Source of the DNA: Porphyrobacter sp. CACIAM 03H1
Lineage (GTDB): Bacteria > Pseudomonadota > Alphaproteobacteria > Sphingomonadales > Sphingomonadaceae
Direction of reading: 5' to 3'
Length of the DNA: 64,000 nt
Assembly: GCF_002215495.1 (NCBI RefSeq)
Contig: NZ_CP021378.1
Coordinates: 1,984,764 to 2,048,763 of the forward strand
Below the pieces are notes generated by a model. It did no database searches. It was given only the letters and a program-made list of their open reading frames with translations, and was not told where the DNA came from. A program made the position numbers and the translations under genes. Within the stretch, counting starts at the first letter, position 1. Every line of letters begins with the position of its first letter. Below, piece after piece: positions 53,680 through 63,175 of the stretch.

Positions 53680-55665
53680 GTGCCGATGAGCATCGACGCC
53701 GCCCGCCTCAAGCCCATGGCCGACGCCATCCGCGCCCTGTCGATGGATGCGGTGGAGGCAGCCAATTCGGGCCACCCGGGCATGCCGATGGGCATGGCCG
53801 ATGTGGCGACGGTGCTGTTCACCGCCCACCTCAAGTTCGATCCCTCCGCTCCGAACTGGGCCGACCGCGACCGTTTCGTGCTCTCGGCCGGGCACGGCTC
53901 GATGCTGATCTACAGCCTGCTCTACCTGACCGGCTATGCCGCGCCGACGATCGACGATATCCGCAATTTCCGTCAGCTCACCAGCCCCTGCGCCGGACAT
54001 CCGGAGAACTTCCTGCTCGAGGGCGTGGAAAGCACCACCGGCCCGCTCGGGCAGGGGCTCGCGATGGCGGTCGGCATGGCGATGGCCGAGCGGCACCTCA
54101 ACGCGGTCTATGGCGATGACCTGGTCAACCACCGCACCTGGGTGATCGCGGGTGACGGGTGCCTGATGGAGGGCATCAACCACGAGGCGATCGGGCTCGC
54201 CGGGCACCTCGGCCTCGGGCATCTCAACGTGCTGTGGGACGACAACCGCATCACCATCGACGGCGCGACCGACCTGTCGACCTCGGAGGACATCAAGGCG
54301 CGCTATGCCGCGACGGGCTGGCACGTCACCGAGTGCGACGGTCACGACTTCGCCGATATCGAACGCGCCCTGCAGGAGGCCAAGGCCGACCCGCGCCCCT
54401 CGCTGGTCGCCTGCCGCACGCTGATCGGCAAGGGCGCCCCCAACAAGCAGGGCACCAGCGCCACCCACGGCTCCCCGCTGGGCGCCGCCGAGGTCGCCGC
54501 CGCCCGTGAGACGCTGGGGTGGACACACGAGCCCTTCGTGATCCCGTCCGAGATCCTCGCCGACTGGCGCGGCGCGGGCGAGCCGGGGCGCCGGGCGCAC
54601 GGGACCTGGGCCGGACACCTCGAGGCGAGCCCGCACAAGGCCGAATTCGAGCGGCGCATGGCGGGCGAATTGCCGGAGGACTTCAGCCTCGCCGATCACA
54701 TCGCCGGGCTGATCGAGACGCCCCAGAAGATCGCCACCCGCAAGGCGAGCGAAATCGCGCTTGCCGCAATCAATCCGCGCCTGCCCGACACCATCGGCGG
54801 CAGCGCCGACCTCACCGGCTCGAACAACACGCTCGCGGGCGGGATCGGGGCCTTCACGCGCGACAATTACGCGGGCCGCTATGTCTATTACGGCATCCGC
54901 GAATTCGGCATGGCCGCGGCGATGAACGGCATGGCGCTGCACGGGGGCGTGATCCCCTATGGCGGCACCTTCCTCGTCTTCACCGACTATGCGCGCGGCG
55001 CGATCCGCCTGTCGGCGCTCCAGCGCGCCCGGGTGATCTACGTGATGACCCATGATTCGATCGGCCTCGGCGAGGACGGACCGACCCACCAGCCGATCGA
55101 GCATCTCGCTTCGCTGCGGGCGATGCCGAACCTCCTCGTCATGCGCCCCTGCGACGCGGTCGAGACGGCGGAATGCTGGGAGATCGCGCTGGCGCAGAAG
55201 GGCCGCCCCGCGGTGCTCGCGCTGACCCGCCAGAACCTGCCGCAGCTGCGCCTGACCGCGTCGACGGAAAACCTCTCGGCCAAGGGCGGCTACCGCCTCA
55301 AGGCGGCCGAGGCGCCCCGCAAGGTGGTGATCCTCGCTACCGGATCGGAAGTCGAACTCGCCGCAGCCTGCGCCGCGAAGCTGGAAGAACAGGGCGTGGG
55401 GACGGATGTCGTTTCGATGGTCTGCACCGAGCTGTTCGACGATCAGCCGGAAACCTACCGCGCCGAACTGCTGCCCGCCGACGCGCTGATCGTCTCGGTG
55501 GAGGCGGCGAGCACCTTCGGGTGGCAGCGCTACACCGGCACGGGCGGCCTCACCATCGGCCTCGACCGCTTCGGCGCGTCGGCCCCGGCGGGCGACCTGT
55601 TTGCCCATTTCGGTTTCACCGCGGAGAGTATCGTTCCGCAAATCCTGAACAAGCTCAAGAACTAA
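53680..55665 (+). CDS. tkt: Transketolase
   Basis: This thiamine-diphosphate enzyme of the pentose phosphate pathway transfers two-carbon units. The 661-residue product has ANSGHPGMPMGMADV, the TPP motif GDGCLMEGINHEA ending in DDNRI, the central domain EFGMAAAMNGMALHGG, DSIGLGEDGPTHQPIEHL and a C-terminal domain with GSEVELA and FGASAPAGDLFAHFGFT. GTG 53680 lies six bases after AGGAG and is preferred over ATG 53686. It is first in a tkt-gap-pgk series. Confidence 0.96.
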   Translation: MPMSIDAARLKPMADAIRALSMDAVEAANSGHPGMPMGMADVATVLFTAHLKFDPSAPNWADRDRFVLSAGHGSMLIYSLLYLTGYAAPTIDDIRNFRQLTSPCAGHPENFLLEGVESTTGPLGQGLAMAVGMAMAERHLNAVYGDDLVNHRTWVIAGDGCLMEGINHEAIGLAGHLGLGHLNVLWDDNRITIDGATDLSTSEDIKARYAATGWHVTECDGHDFADIERALQEAKADPRPSLVACRTLIGKGAPNKQGTSATHGSPLGAAEVAAARETLGWTHEPFVIPSEILADWRGAGEPGRRAHGTWAGHLEASPHKAEFERRMAGELPEDFSLADHIAGLIETPQKIATRKASEIALAAINPRLPDTIGGSADLTGSNNTLAGGIGAFTRDNYAGRYVYYGIREFGMAAAMNGMALHGGVIPYGGTFLVFTDYARGAIRLSALQRARVIYVMTHDSIGLGEDGPTHQPIEHLASLRAMPNLLVMRPCDAVETAECWEIALAQKGRPAVLALTRQNLPQLRLTASTENLSAKGGYRLKAAEAPRKVVILATGSEVELAAACAAKLEEQGVGTDVVSMVCTELFDDQPETYRAELLPADALIVSVEAASTFGWQRYTGTGGLTIGLDRFGASAPAGDLFAHFGFTAESIVPQILNKLKN

Positions 55666-55680
55666 GCAGGAGTACCTCTC

Positions 55681-56688
55681 ATGGCTACCAAAGTCGCCAT
55701 CAACGGCTTCGGCCGCATCGGCCGCCTCGTCGCCCGCGCCATCCTCGAGCGCACCGACCACGATCTCGATCTGGTTGCGATCAACGACCTTGCCGACGCC
55801 AAGGCCAACGCGCTGCTGTTCGCGCATGATTCGATCCACGGGCGCTTCAACGGCGAAGTGACGGCCGACGGCGATGCGATCATCGTCAACGGCAAGCGCA
55901 TCGCGGTGACCAAGGAGCGCGATCCGGGCAAGCTGCCGCATGGCGAGATGGGCGTCGACATCGTGCTGGAATGCACCGGTTTCTTCCAGTCGGACGAAGC
56001 GAGCCGCCCGCACCTGGCCGCAGGCGCCAAGCGCGTGATCATCTCCGCGCCCGCGACCGGCGTGTCCAAGACGATCGTTTACGGCGTGAACCACGAAACG
56101 CTGACCGCCGAAGACGTGATCATCTCCAACGCGAGCTGCACCACCAACTGCCTCGCGCCGGTGGCGAAGGTGCTGAACGACGCGATCGGGATCGAGCGCG
56201 GCTTCATGACCACGATCCACTCCTACACCAACGACCAGCGGATGCTCGACCAGATCCACTCCGATCTGCGCCGCGCCCGCGCGGGTGCGCAGAACATGAT
56301 CCCGACCACCACCGGCGCCGCCCGCGCGGTCGGCCTGGTGCTGCCGGAACTCAAGGGCAAGCTCGACGGCTCGTCCGTGCGCGTGCCGACCCCGAACGTC
56401 TCGATGGTCGACCTCGTCTTCGTGCCGAGCCGCGACACCACCGCCGAGGAAATCAACGCTGCGCTGAAGGCCGCCGCGGAAGGCGCGATGAAGGGCGTGC
56501 TCGACTACACCGACCAGCCGCTCGTCAGCTCGGACTTCAACCACTATCCGGCCTCCTCGACCGTCGACAGCCTCGAGACCAGCGTGATGGAGGGCAAGCT
56601 CGCCCGCGTCGTCAGCTGGTACGACAACGAGTGGGGCTTCTCGAACCGCATGATCGACACCGCCGGGGTGGTGGCGAAGTTCCTGTAA
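55681..56688 (+). CDS. gap: Glyceraldehyde-3-phosphate dehydrogenase, type I
   Basis: This enzyme oxidatively phosphorylates glyceraldehyde-3-phosphate. The 335-residue product has the NAD fold [14 protein letters not shown], the active-site segment [13 protein letters not shown] with the catalytic cysteine, [14 protein letters not shown] with the base histidine region, and [18 protein letters not shown] precedes the ATG. It begins 15 bases after tkt, so the two share an operon. A palindromic repeat separates it from pgk. Confidence 0.97.
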   Translation: MATKVAINGFGRIGRLVARAILERTDHDLDLVAINDLADAKANALLFAHDSIHGRFNGEVTADGDAIIVNGKRIAVTKERDPGKLPHGEMGVDIVLECTGFFQSDEASRPHLAAGAKRVIISAPATGVSKTIVYGVNHETLTAEDVIISNASCTTNCLAPVAKVLNDAIGIERGFMTTIHSYTNDQRMLDQIHSDLRRARAGAQNMIPTTTGAARAVGLVLPELKGKLDGSSVRVPTPNVSMVDLVFVPSRDTTAEEINAALKAAAEGAMKGVLDYTDQPLVSSDFNHYPASSTVDSLETSVMEGKLARVVSWYDNEWGFSNRMIDTAGVVAKFL

Positions 56689-56702
56689 TCCCTTCAACAA
56701 CA

Positions 56703-56809
56703 CCGTTCGTGTCGAGCGACGTCGAGACACACCTCGGCACGAACGGTTCTCGACTGACGACGAAGTCGGCAGTTCATCCTGAGCCTGCCGAAGGGCTCGA
56801 ACCGAACGG
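56703..56809. repeat. Dispersed palindromic repeat between gap and pgk
   Basis: CCGTTCGTGTCGAGCGACGT starts at 56703 and CGAACGG returns at 56741. A second unit (TTCATCCTGAGCCTGCCGAA ... CGAACGG) ends at 56809. This is the double form of the sphingomonad-type element also found at 48602, 52433 and 63091. It fills nearly the whole gap-pgk gap and ends 11 bases before the pgk ATG. Confidence 0.85.
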
Positions 56810-56819
56810 AAACGTGGCC

Positions 56820-58022
56820 ATGAGCTTCAAGACCCTCGATGATCTGCCCGCCGACCTCACCGGCGAAGTCGCGCTGGTACGCGTCGATCTCAACCTTCCC
56901 ATGAAGGACGGCTCGGCCACCGACGTGACCCGGGTGGAGGCGGTGAAGCCCACCATCCTCGAACTCGCCGGGCGCGGGGCCAAGGTGCTGCTGCTCGCGC
57001 ATTTCGGGCGGCCGGGCGGGCAGCGCTCCTCGACCCTCTCCACCAGCATGGTGATCGGCGATGTCGAGAAGGTGATCGGCAAGGAGATCATGTTCATCCC
57101 CGAGATCGCCGGCCCGGTGGTGGCGCAGGCGGTGGAATCGATCCTGCGCCCGGGCGACATCGGCCTGCTCGACAACACCCGCTTCTGGCCGGGCGAGGAG
57201 AAGAATGATCCCAACCTCGCCCAGGCGATCGCGGCGCACGGGACGCTCTACGTCAACGACGCCTTCAGCGCCGCGCACCGCGCCCATGCCACCACCGAGG
57301 GCCTCGCGCATCATCTGCCCGCCTATGCGGGCCGCTCGATGGAAGCCGAATTGAAGGCGCTGGACGCCGCCCTCGGCGCGCCCGAACAGCCGGTCGCCGC
57401 TGTCGTCGGCGGGGCCAAGGTCTCGACCAAGCTCGCCGTGCTGGAAAACCTCGTGGGCAAGGTCCAGCACCTCATCATCGGCGGGGGCATGGCCAACACC
57501 TTCCTCGCCGCGCGCGGGGTGAATGTCGGCAAGAGCCTGTGCGAACACGATCTCGCCCCCACAGTCGCGAAGATCATGGACGAGGCCGAGAATGCCGGCT
57601 GCACCGTTCACCTGCCCTATGACGTTGTCGTGGCGAAGGAATTCGCCGCCAACCCGGCCTTCTTGCGGGTCTGCAACGTCCATGAAGTTGCCGAGGACGA
57701 GATGATCCTCGACCTCGGCCCGCAGGCGGTGGAGGCGCTCGCCGACGTGCTCAAGACCTGCCGCACGCTCGTGTGGAACGGGCCGCTCGGCGCCTTCGAG
57801 ACCGAACCCTTCGATGCCGCAACCGTCGCGCTGGCCCGCACGGCTGCTGCGCTGACGCTCGAAGGCTCGCTCACCAGCGTCGCCGGGGGCGGTGACACGG
57901 TCGCGGCGCTGGCCCATGCGGGCGCTTCGGAGGACTTTAGCTACATCTCGACCGCCGGCGGTGCCTTCCTCGAATGGATGGAAGGCCGCGTCCTGCCCGG
58001 CGTGGCGGCGCTCGAAGCCTGA
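56820..58022 (+). CDS. pgk: Phosphoglycerate kinase
   Basis: This kinase makes ATP from 1,3-bisphosphoglycerate in glycolysis. The 400-residue product has [12 protein letters not shown], the substrate site [57 protein letters not shown] and the nucleotide end [15 protein letters not shown] 56820 begins [13 protein letters not shown]. The only ribosome-site candidate, GGAAACG, sits at the edge of the palindromic repeat, which may have reshaped the upstream region. Confidence 0.96.
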   Translation: MSFKTLDDLPADLTGEVALVRVDLNLPMKDGSATDVTRVEAVKPTILELAGRGAKVLLLAHFGRPGGQRSSTLSTSMVIGDVEKVIGKEIMFIPEIAGPVVAQAVESILRPGDIGLLDNTRFWPGEEKNDPNLAQAIAAHGTLYVNDAFSAAHRAHATTEGLAHHLPAYAGRSMEAELKALDAALGAPEQPVAAVVGGAKVSTKLAVLENLVGKVQHLIIGGGMANTFLAARGVNVGKSLCEHDLAPTVAKIMDEAENAGCTVHLPYDVVVAKEFAANPAFLRVCNVHEVAEDEMILDLGPQAVEALADVLKTCRTLVWNGPLGAFETEPFDAATVALARTAAALTLEGSLTSVAGGGDTVAALAHAGASEDFSYISTAGGAFLEWMEGRVLPGVAALEA

Positions 58023-58024
58023 GC

Positions 58025-58450
58025 ATGGCTGCGACGGAAGCAGAAATCGAGGCTCTGGCGCTCACCCTGATGCGCGCGTGGGTGGCGGGCGATGCCAAGG
58101 CGATGAAGAAGCTGCTGGCCCGCGATTTCATGATGCTGGCCGGCAGCACCCCGCCGCAACTGCTTGATCGCCCGAGCTTCCTTGCCGCGATGGAGCGCGC
58201 CTTTGCCTGCACCCGCTTCACCTTCCGCGAAGTGATCGTGCGCGCGCAGGGCAAGGCGGCGTGGTTCGTCGCGGGGGCCGAGCTCGAGCTCGCCTTCGGG
58301 CCGAAGACCTGGACCGGCAGCTTCCTCGTCACCGACCTGTGGCGCAAGGGCACGATCGGCGGATGGAAGCTCGCCGAAAGGAGCCTCGGGCGGCTCGACA
58401 GCGACGACAGCATCGCCGGCGCCATCGGCAAGCTGCAATTGTGGAAATAG
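58025..58450 (+). CDS. SnoaL/DUF4440-like (NTF2-fold) protein
   Basis: The 141-residue product starts three bases after pgk. It has an NTF2-like layout: an N-terminal helix (EIEALALTLMRAWVAGDAKA), LLARDFMMLAG, a middle strand-rich part and a final strand TDLWRKGTIGGWKLAERSLG. Members of this fold bind small molecules or act as enzymes; no catalytic set is evident, so no function is assigned. Position suggests cotranscription with pgk and the thioesterase that follows. Confidence 0.72.
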   Translation: MAATEAEIEALALTLMRAWVAGDAKAMKKLLARDFMMLAGSTPPQLLDRPSFLAAMERAFACTRFTFREVIVRAQGKAAWFVAGAELELAFGPKTWTGSFLVTDLWRKGTIGGWKLAERSLGRLDSDDSIAGAIGKLQLWK

Positions 58451-58452
58451 GC

Positions 58453-58905
58453 ATGAGCGAAGCGGTCGAAACCTCCTACGGCGCCCTCAAGGTGATGGAA
58501 TCGGGCGAGTTTGCGGGTTGGCGCTACTGGGAGGGCGACCCCTTCGAGACCCGCTCGGGCCCGTTCTTCTACCGCCGCGAGGACGACGGCACCTACACCA
58601 GCGCCTTCCGCGCCGAGCCGCGTCACATGAACGGCGGCGGGTTCATGCACGGCGGCTGTCTGCTGACCTTCGCCGACTTCGCCCTTTTCGCCATCGCCAC
58701 CGATGCCCTGAACGGCGACCATGCGGTGACGTTGAACCTTTCGGGCGACTTCCTCGGCTCGGTCCAGTCCGGCGCGCTTGTCGAGGCGCGGGGCGAGGTG
58801 ACGCGGGGCGGGGGCAAGACCATCTTCGTGCGCGGCCTCGTCACCGGCGACGGCGCCCCGGCGCTGAGTTTCACCGGCATCATCCGGCGACTTTCGAAAC
58901 GCTGA
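58453..58905 (+). CDS. PaaI-family thioesterase (hotdog fold)
   Basis: The 150-residue product has a hotdog fold with the family segment MNGGGFMHGGCLLTFADFA (the HGG motif lines the acyl-CoA site), VTLNLSGDFLGSV and a closing strand KTIFVRGLVTGDGAPALSF. Such enzymes hydrolyse acyl-CoA thioesters; the chain is unknown. ATG 58453 begins two bases after the preceding stop. It ends the pgk transcript, with a 123-base gap before fda. Confidence 0.88.
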   Translation: MSEAVETSYGALKVMESGEFAGWRYWEGDPFETRSGPFFYRREDDGTYTSAFRAEPRHMNGGGFMHGGCLLTFADFALFAIATDALNGDHAVTLNLSGDFLGSVQSGALVEARGEVTRGGGKTIFVRGLVTGDGAPALSFTGIIRRLSKR

Positions 58906-59028
58906 CCTTCGCGGTTGCAGCATCCGCAAGGCCTCGCTAAGGCCGCGCGCACAGGGCTCTGCATACCTATGCACAGGGCCTTCAGGGACGCAGTCGAACC
59001 ACCTCTCGCGACTTGGAGAACGCTTGCC

Positions 59029-59913
59029 ATGAACACCCGTGAAATGACCGACCGCATCGCCACCGGACAGGGGTTCATCGCCGCGCTCGACCAGTCGGGC
59101 GGTTCGACCCCCAAGGCGCTGCGCGGCTACGGGGTGGACGACAGCGAATGGTCGGGCGACGACGAGATGTTCGCCCAGATCCACGCGATGCGCGCCCGCG
59201 TCATCACCGCGCCGTGCTTTGCGAGCGGCAAGGTGATCGGCGCGATCCTGTTCGAGAAGACGATGGACGGCGAGGTCGACGGCAAGCCGACCGCCGATGC
59301 CCTGAAGGCGCGCGGCATCGTGCCCTTCATCAAGGTTGACGAGGGCCTCGCCGATGAGGCCGACGGGGTGCAGCTGATGAAGCCGATGGGCAAGCTCGCC
59401 GCGCTGCTGGAGAAGTCGGTCGCGGCCGGGATGTTCGGCACCAAGATGCGCTCGGTCATCAAGGCGGCGAACCCGGCCGGGATCGCCGCGATCGTCGCCC
59501 AGCAGTTCGAGGTGGGCGCGCAGATCATCGCCGCGGGCCTCATGCCGATCATCGAGCCCGAATACGACATCACCGCCGAAGACCGCGCCGAGGGCGAGGC
59601 GATCCTGCTGGCCGAGATCACGAAGCACCTCGATGCCCTGCCCGAGGGCCAGCAGGTGATGCTCAAGCTCTCGATCCCCGCAACCGCCGGGCTCTATGCG
59701 CCGCTGATCGCGCACCCCAAGGTGCTGCGCGTCGTCGCGCTGTCGGGCGGGTTCTCGACCGACGAGGCCTGCGCCCGCCTGGCGCAGAACCCCGGCATGA
59801 TCGCGAGCTTCAGCCGCGGGCTCTTGCAGGACCTGCGCAAGGGCCAGTCGGACGAGGAGTTCAACACCGTCCTCGGCAAGGCGATCGACCAGATCGCGGG
59901 CGCGAGCGTCTGA
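59029..59913 (+). CDS. fda: Fructose-bisphosphate aldolase, class I
   Basis: This Schiff-base aldolase of glycolysis and gluconeogenesis has 294 residues. The N-terminal GFIAALDQSGGSTPKAL, VPFIKVDEGLA, the lysine-containing segment FGTKMRSVIKAANPAG, PIIEPEYDI and VMLKLSIPATAGLY (probable Schiff-base lysine) match the short bacterial class I family. GGAG lies 12 bases before ATG 59029. It groups with gap and pgk as a central-carbon cluster. Confidence 0.93.
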   Translation: MNTREMTDRIATGQGFIAALDQSGGSTPKALRGYGVDDSEWSGDDEMFAQIHAMRARVITAPCFASGKVIGAILFEKTMDGEVDGKPTADALKARGIVPFIKVDEGLADEADGVQLMKPMGKLAALLEKSVAAGMFGTKMRSVIKAANPAGIAAIVAQQFEVGAQIIAAGLMPIIEPEYDITAEDRAEGEAILLAEITKHLDALPEGQQVMLKLSIPATAGLYAPLIAHPKVLRVVALSGGFSTDEACARLAQNPGMIASFSRGLLQDLRKGQSDEEFNTVLGKAIDQIAGASV

Positions 59914-59972
59914 CGCGCCTGCGGGCAAGGGGGCGTGACAGCAGGGGCGCGAGCCGCTAGCGAACCGCCCCC

Positions 59973-60611
59973 ATGACCCAGACACAGCTCTACCTCATTT
60001 CCCCGCTCGATGTCGGCGGGGATTTCCCCGCCCGGCTCGAGCGTGCGCTGGCGGCGGGGGCGCGTCGGCACGGCGATCTTGTCACCGCCTTCCAGTTCCG
60101 GGTGAAGGGGCTGGACCAGCACGAGGCCGCCCGCCTCGCCGCGCCGCTCCAGGCGATCTGCGCCGCGCATGACGTGGCTTTCATCGTCAATGATTCGATC
60201 GCGCTCGCCAAGCGGCTGAAGGCCGACGGGGTGCATCTCGGGCAGGAGGACGGCTCGCCGAAGGACGCGCGCGCGGAACTGGGGCGCGAGGCGCAGATCG
60301 GTGTCACCTGCCACGCCAGCCGCCACCTCGCGATGGAAGCGGGCGAGGCGGGGGCGGATTATGTCGCCTTCGGGGCGTTCTATCCCTCGTCGACCAAGGA
60401 CAAGGGCGATGCGGAACGCCCAACCCCCGAACTCCTCAGCTGGTGGACCCAGCTTTTCGAGATCCCCTGCGTCGCCATCGGCGGCATCACGCCCGACAAC
60501 TGCAAACCGCTGATCGAGGCGGGCGCAGATTTCCTTGCGGTCAGCCACGCGGTCTGGGGCGGGGACGAGGTCGCCGCGATCGAGGCCTTCGCCAAGGTCA
60601 TGCGCGGCTAG
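59973..60611 (+). CDS. thiE: Thiamine-phosphate synthase
   Basis: ThiE joins the HMP-pyrophosphate and thiazole phosphate halves of thiamine. The TIM-barrel protein of 212 residues has FQFRVKGLDQHEAA (diphosphate site), VAFIVNDSIALAKRLKADGV, HLGQEDGSPKDARAELG, TCHASRHLAMEAGEAGADYV, AFGAFYPSSTKD and VAIGGITPDNCKPLIEAGAD. No TPP riboswitch is seen in the short upstream gap of about 60 bases. Confidence 0.93.
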   Translation: MTQTQLYLISPLDVGGDFPARLERALAAGARRHGDLVTAFQFRVKGLDQHEAARLAAPLQAICAAHDVAFIVNDSIALAKRLKADGVHLGQEDGSPKDARAELGREAQIGVTCHASRHLAMEAGEAGADYVAFGAFYPSSTKDKGDAERPTPELLSWWTQLFEIPCVAIGGITPDNCKPLIEAGADFLAVSHAVWGGDEVAAIEAFAKVMRG

Positions 60612-60685
60612 CGGCCCTTGTCGGCCCCCGCCGCGCCGTGTAGCCCCGCGAGGCTGTGCGATCTCGGTGCTGGGGGCGGACCTCG

Positions 60686-61114
60686 ATGATCAGGAAAATC
60701 GGTTGCGGCGGCTGCCTCGTGGTCCTCGGGCTGGTGGCCGTCCTGCTGGTGCTTTTCGCCCGGACCGAGGCAGGACAGACCCTGCTGGCCCTCGTAATGC
60801 TTTATGGCGGTGTCATCTTCGCCGGGGCGATGGCGCACGACACGATCCCCGGCGAGGTGATCGAACTCAGGCGGAGCAGCCAGCCCGATGCGATCCAGGC
60901 CGGCAGCATCCGCTTCGCCTATCGAGACGACAACGGCGAGCGGCGTGAGGAATTCCGCCGTGTGATGCTGTCCAACCCCTCCTTCGACAAGCTGAAGGTC
61001 GGTGACCGGATCGAGGTCTGGGTGTGCAAGAACGACCGTTCGAAGGTCAAGCTCGTCGGATACCAGACCTACGAACCCGAAAAGTGCTTCGATCAGCCCG
61101 GGGACACGAACTAG
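60686..61114 (+). CDS. Membrane-anchored DUF3592-like protein
   Basis: The 142-residue product has two closely spaced N-terminal hydrophobic segments (CLVVLGLVAVLLVLFA and LALVMLYGGVIFAGAMA) and a soluble domain (GSIRFAYRDDNGERREEFRR ... KVGDRIEVWVCKNDRSKVKL) that resembles DUF3592, a family of unknown function. ATG 60686 is preferred because the earlier in-frame start lacks a ribosome site and would add residues before the hydrophobic segment. Confidence 0.65.
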   Translation: MIRKIGCGGCLVVLGLVAVLLVLFARTEAGQTLLALVMLYGGVIFAGAMAHDTIPGEVIELRRSSQPDAIQAGSIRFAYRDDNGERREEFRRVMLSNPSFDKLKVGDRIEVWVCKNDRSKVKLVGYQTYEPEKCFDQPGDTN

Positions 61115-61141
61115 GCCGCCGCGATCAAGGCTTCCGGCGGA

Positions 61142-61879
61142 TCAGCAGCCCAGCTGGTCGGCGAGGTCGGTGAAGCTGGTCGCCGACCATTCCCACGCCT
61201 GTTCGTGGTGGGCATCGGGGGCAGGGGCGCCGCCATATTCGTCGGGCCGGTCGACATAGGCGCACATCAGTCCGGCATTCCGCGCGCCGGCGAGGTCGCC
61301 GTGATGTGCTGCGACGAGGCACACCTCGCCCGGCGCAAGGCCCAGCACCTCGGCGGTGTGGAGATAGGCCCTGGGGTCGGGCTTGTAGGCGCCGCTCACC
61401 TCCGCCCCGAGGATCGCGTCCCACGGCAGGCCGGCGCGGCGGGCCATGGCGAGGATCAGCGCGATGTTGCCATTCGAGCAGGTGACGATCGGAAACCGCT
61501 TCCTGAGCCGCGTGAGGCCCTCCACGGCATCGGGCCACGGGTCGAGCCGGTGCCAGGCACGGTTCCAGTCGGCCAGCAGCGCCTCGTCGAGCCCGGCGGG
61601 ATCGACGCCGCGTTCGCGCAGGGCCGTCTCCAGCATCTCGCGGTGGAGCACGTCGAGCGGAACGAAGGCCCGGCCCGATTTGCGCATCCCGATCATCGCC
61701 GCGATGTATTGCCCGCGCCAGGCATCTGCGAAGCTTTCGGCGGCTTGCGGATCCTCGCCGATCATCGCGAGGAAGCGGGCGGATTCGCGCGCCACGCTGG
61801 TGCGCCAGTCGACCACCGTGCCGAACACGTCGAAGGCGAGAGCCTTGGGCAGGGCGCGGCTGTGAGCGGGATCGGCCAT
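61142..61879 (-). CDS. Haloacid dehalogenase, type II
   Basis: This is a HAD-fold hydrolase of 245 residues. Motif I is LAFDVFGTVVDWRTSVARE (nucleophile aspartate and the dehalogenase VVDW signature), motif II is VTCSNGNIAL, the lysine is in SGAYKPDPRAYLHTAEVLG and motif IV is LVAAHHGDLAGARNAGL. These enzymes hydrolyse 2-haloacids, though many annotated members have unknown substrates. It converges on the DUF3592-like gene. Confidence 0.9.
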   Translation of the reverse strand: MADPAHSRALPKALAFDVFGTVVDWRTSVARESARFLAMIGEDPQAAESFADAWRGQYIAAMIGMRKSGRAFVPLDVLHREMLETALRERGVDPAGLDEALLADWNRAWHRLDPWPDAVEGLTRLRKRFPIVTCSNGNIALILAMARRAGLPWDAILGAEVSGAYKPDPRAYLHTAEVLGLAPGEVCLVAAHHGDLAGARNAGLMCAYVDRPDEYGGAPAPDAHHEQAWEWSATSFTDLADQLGC

Positions 61880-61900
61880 GCTTGCTCTGCCGAGGCTAGG

Positions 61901-62326
61901 TCAGACGCCGCCGCTGCCGATACGGGTGCAGATCAGTTTGCTGTCGCTCCCGTCGGGCGCCAGCTTCCTCAGCGTGTTCTCGCCCAGCACCCGGAAGCGT
62001 TCGTCCTTCTTGGGGCCGCGGGTGAAGACCAGTTCGGTGCCGCGCAGCAGGTAGATGCCGTTGCCCGCCGGGCTCTCGTAGCTCGAGGCGGTGCCGATCC
62101 GGAAGGCTTCCTCAGGCACCTCGATGAAGGCCTCGCCCCCCGCATCGCCGGGAAGCGCGCATTGCCAGTTGCCGTGGCGCAGGATGCCGAGCATCCCGCC
62201 GGTCGGCATGGTGGCGGTTCCGGTCGGGCGCGAGGCCTTGCGGTCCTGTCCCTCGGCTTCGCCGGGGATGAAGGCGGCCATCGCGGCGGCGGAAAGGACG
62301 AGCAGGAACACGTAACGCATCTTCAT
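61901..62326 (-). CDS. Secreted protein of unknown function
   Basis: The 141-residue product has a signal peptide (MKMRYVFLLVLSAAAMAAFI) and a mature part with two cysteines far apart (HGNWQCALPGD and DSKLICTRIG) and a repeated glycine/arginine pattern. It resembles short hypothetical sphingomonad exported proteins. ATG 62326 is chosen because an earlier start would add only MPV. It is upstream of, and possibly cotranscribed with, the dehalogenase 21 bases further on. Confidence 0.68.
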   Translation of the reverse strand: MKMRYVFLLVLSAAAMAAFIPGEAEGQDRKASRPTGTATMPTGGMLGILRHGNWQCALPGDAGGEAFIEVPEEAFRIGTASSYESPAGNGIYLLRGTELVFTRGPKKDERFRVLGENTLRKLAPDGSDSKLICTRIGSGGV

Positions 62327-62513
62327 GACGGGCACCTCTACCAGCCCCGCATCGGCCGCGCCATGTCATTAACCACGCGCGCTGCCGCCGCGCGCCGGCC
62401 CGCTTGCCGATCGGAGCGCGCTCGGCTATGGGCGCGCATCTTTCGGGGATGTGCGCCTTTCCGGCAGCGCGCCCCCGCACGCTCTTTCCACCTCGTAAAA
62501 AGGCCTGAAGCCC

Positions 62514-63077
62514 ATGAAGATCAGCGGCGTCGACATCCGCCCCGGCAACATTCTCGAATATGAAGGCGGCATCTGGAAGGTCGCCAAGATCCAGCACACC
62601 CAGCCGGGCAAGGGCGGGGCCTACATGCAGGTCGAGATGAAGAACCTGCAGGACGGCCGCAAGACCAACGTGCGCTTCCGCAGCGCCGACACGGTCGAGC
62701 GCGTGCGGCTCGACACCAAGGACTTCCAGTTCCTCTATGAAGACGGCGACATGCTGGTGTTCATGGATCAGGACACCTACGAGCAGATCAACCTGCCCTC
62801 CGACCTTCTGGGCGACGCGCGCCCCTTCCTGCAGGACGGGATGCAGGTGATGCTCGAGCTGTGGGACGAAAAGCCCATCAGCGTCGAGCTGCCCGCCCAG
62901 ATCGAAGCCACCATCGTCGAAGCTGACGCCGTGGTGAAGGGCCAGACCGCCTCCTCGAGCTACAAGCCCGCGATCCTCGACAACGGCGTGCGCATCATGG
63001 TGCCCCCGCATATCGAAAGCGGCACGCGGATCGTGGTCGACGTCTACGAGCAGGCCTACGTCGGCAAGGCGAACTGA
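62514..63077 (+). CDS. efp: Translation elongation factor P
   Basis: EF-P relieves ribosome stalling at polyproline. The 187-residue, three-domain protein has the modification loop [14 protein letters not shown] with a lysine at residue 33, equivalent to the lysine modified by EpmA/EpmB in E. coli. No epmA or epmB is in the window. Conserved [18 protein letters not shown] and the end [20 protein letters not shown] support the call. AAAGG lies before ATG 62514. A suhB-like gene follows after a palindromic repeat. Confidence 0.96.
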   Translation: MKISGVDIRPGNILEYEGGIWKVAKIQHTQPGKGGAYMQVEMKNLQDGRKTNVRFRSADTVERVRLDTKDFQFLYEDGDMLVFMDQDTYEQINLPSDLLGDARPFLQDGMQVMLELWDEKPISVELPAQIEATIVEADAVVKGQTASSSYKPAILDNGVRIMVPPHIESGTRIVVDVYEQAYVGKAN

Positions 63078-63090
63078 GGGGCGACACCTC

Positions 63091-63161
63091 CCGTTCGTGT
63101 CGAGCGTAGTCGAGACACAATAGCGCCGCACCCGCCTCTCGACTGCGCTCGAGGCGAACGG
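63091..63161. repeat. Dispersed palindromic repeat between efp and suhB
   Basis: CCGTTCGTGTCGAGCGTAGT begins at 63091. The inverted arm CTCTCGACTGCGCTCGAGGC with CGAACGG ends at 63161. It closely matches the left half of the copy at 56703. It occupies most of the 98-base gap, so it could also act as a terminator or mRNA-stabilising hairpin after efp. Confidence 0.85.
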
Positions 63162-63175
63162 CAGAGAGTATTGCA

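Noticed and set aside
53509..56730. A 1073-codon minus-strand open frame over tkt and gap
   Set aside because: It is antisense to two unmistakable enzymes and has no family motif.
59914..59972. A TPP riboswitch ahead of thiE
   Set aside because: The gap is only about 60 bases and lacks the conserved CUGAGA core of the THI element.
57937..59985. A 682-codon minus-strand open frame over the pgk end, thioesterase and aldolase genes
   Set aside because: It is a shadow frame; the plus strand holds clear genes through the whole interval.
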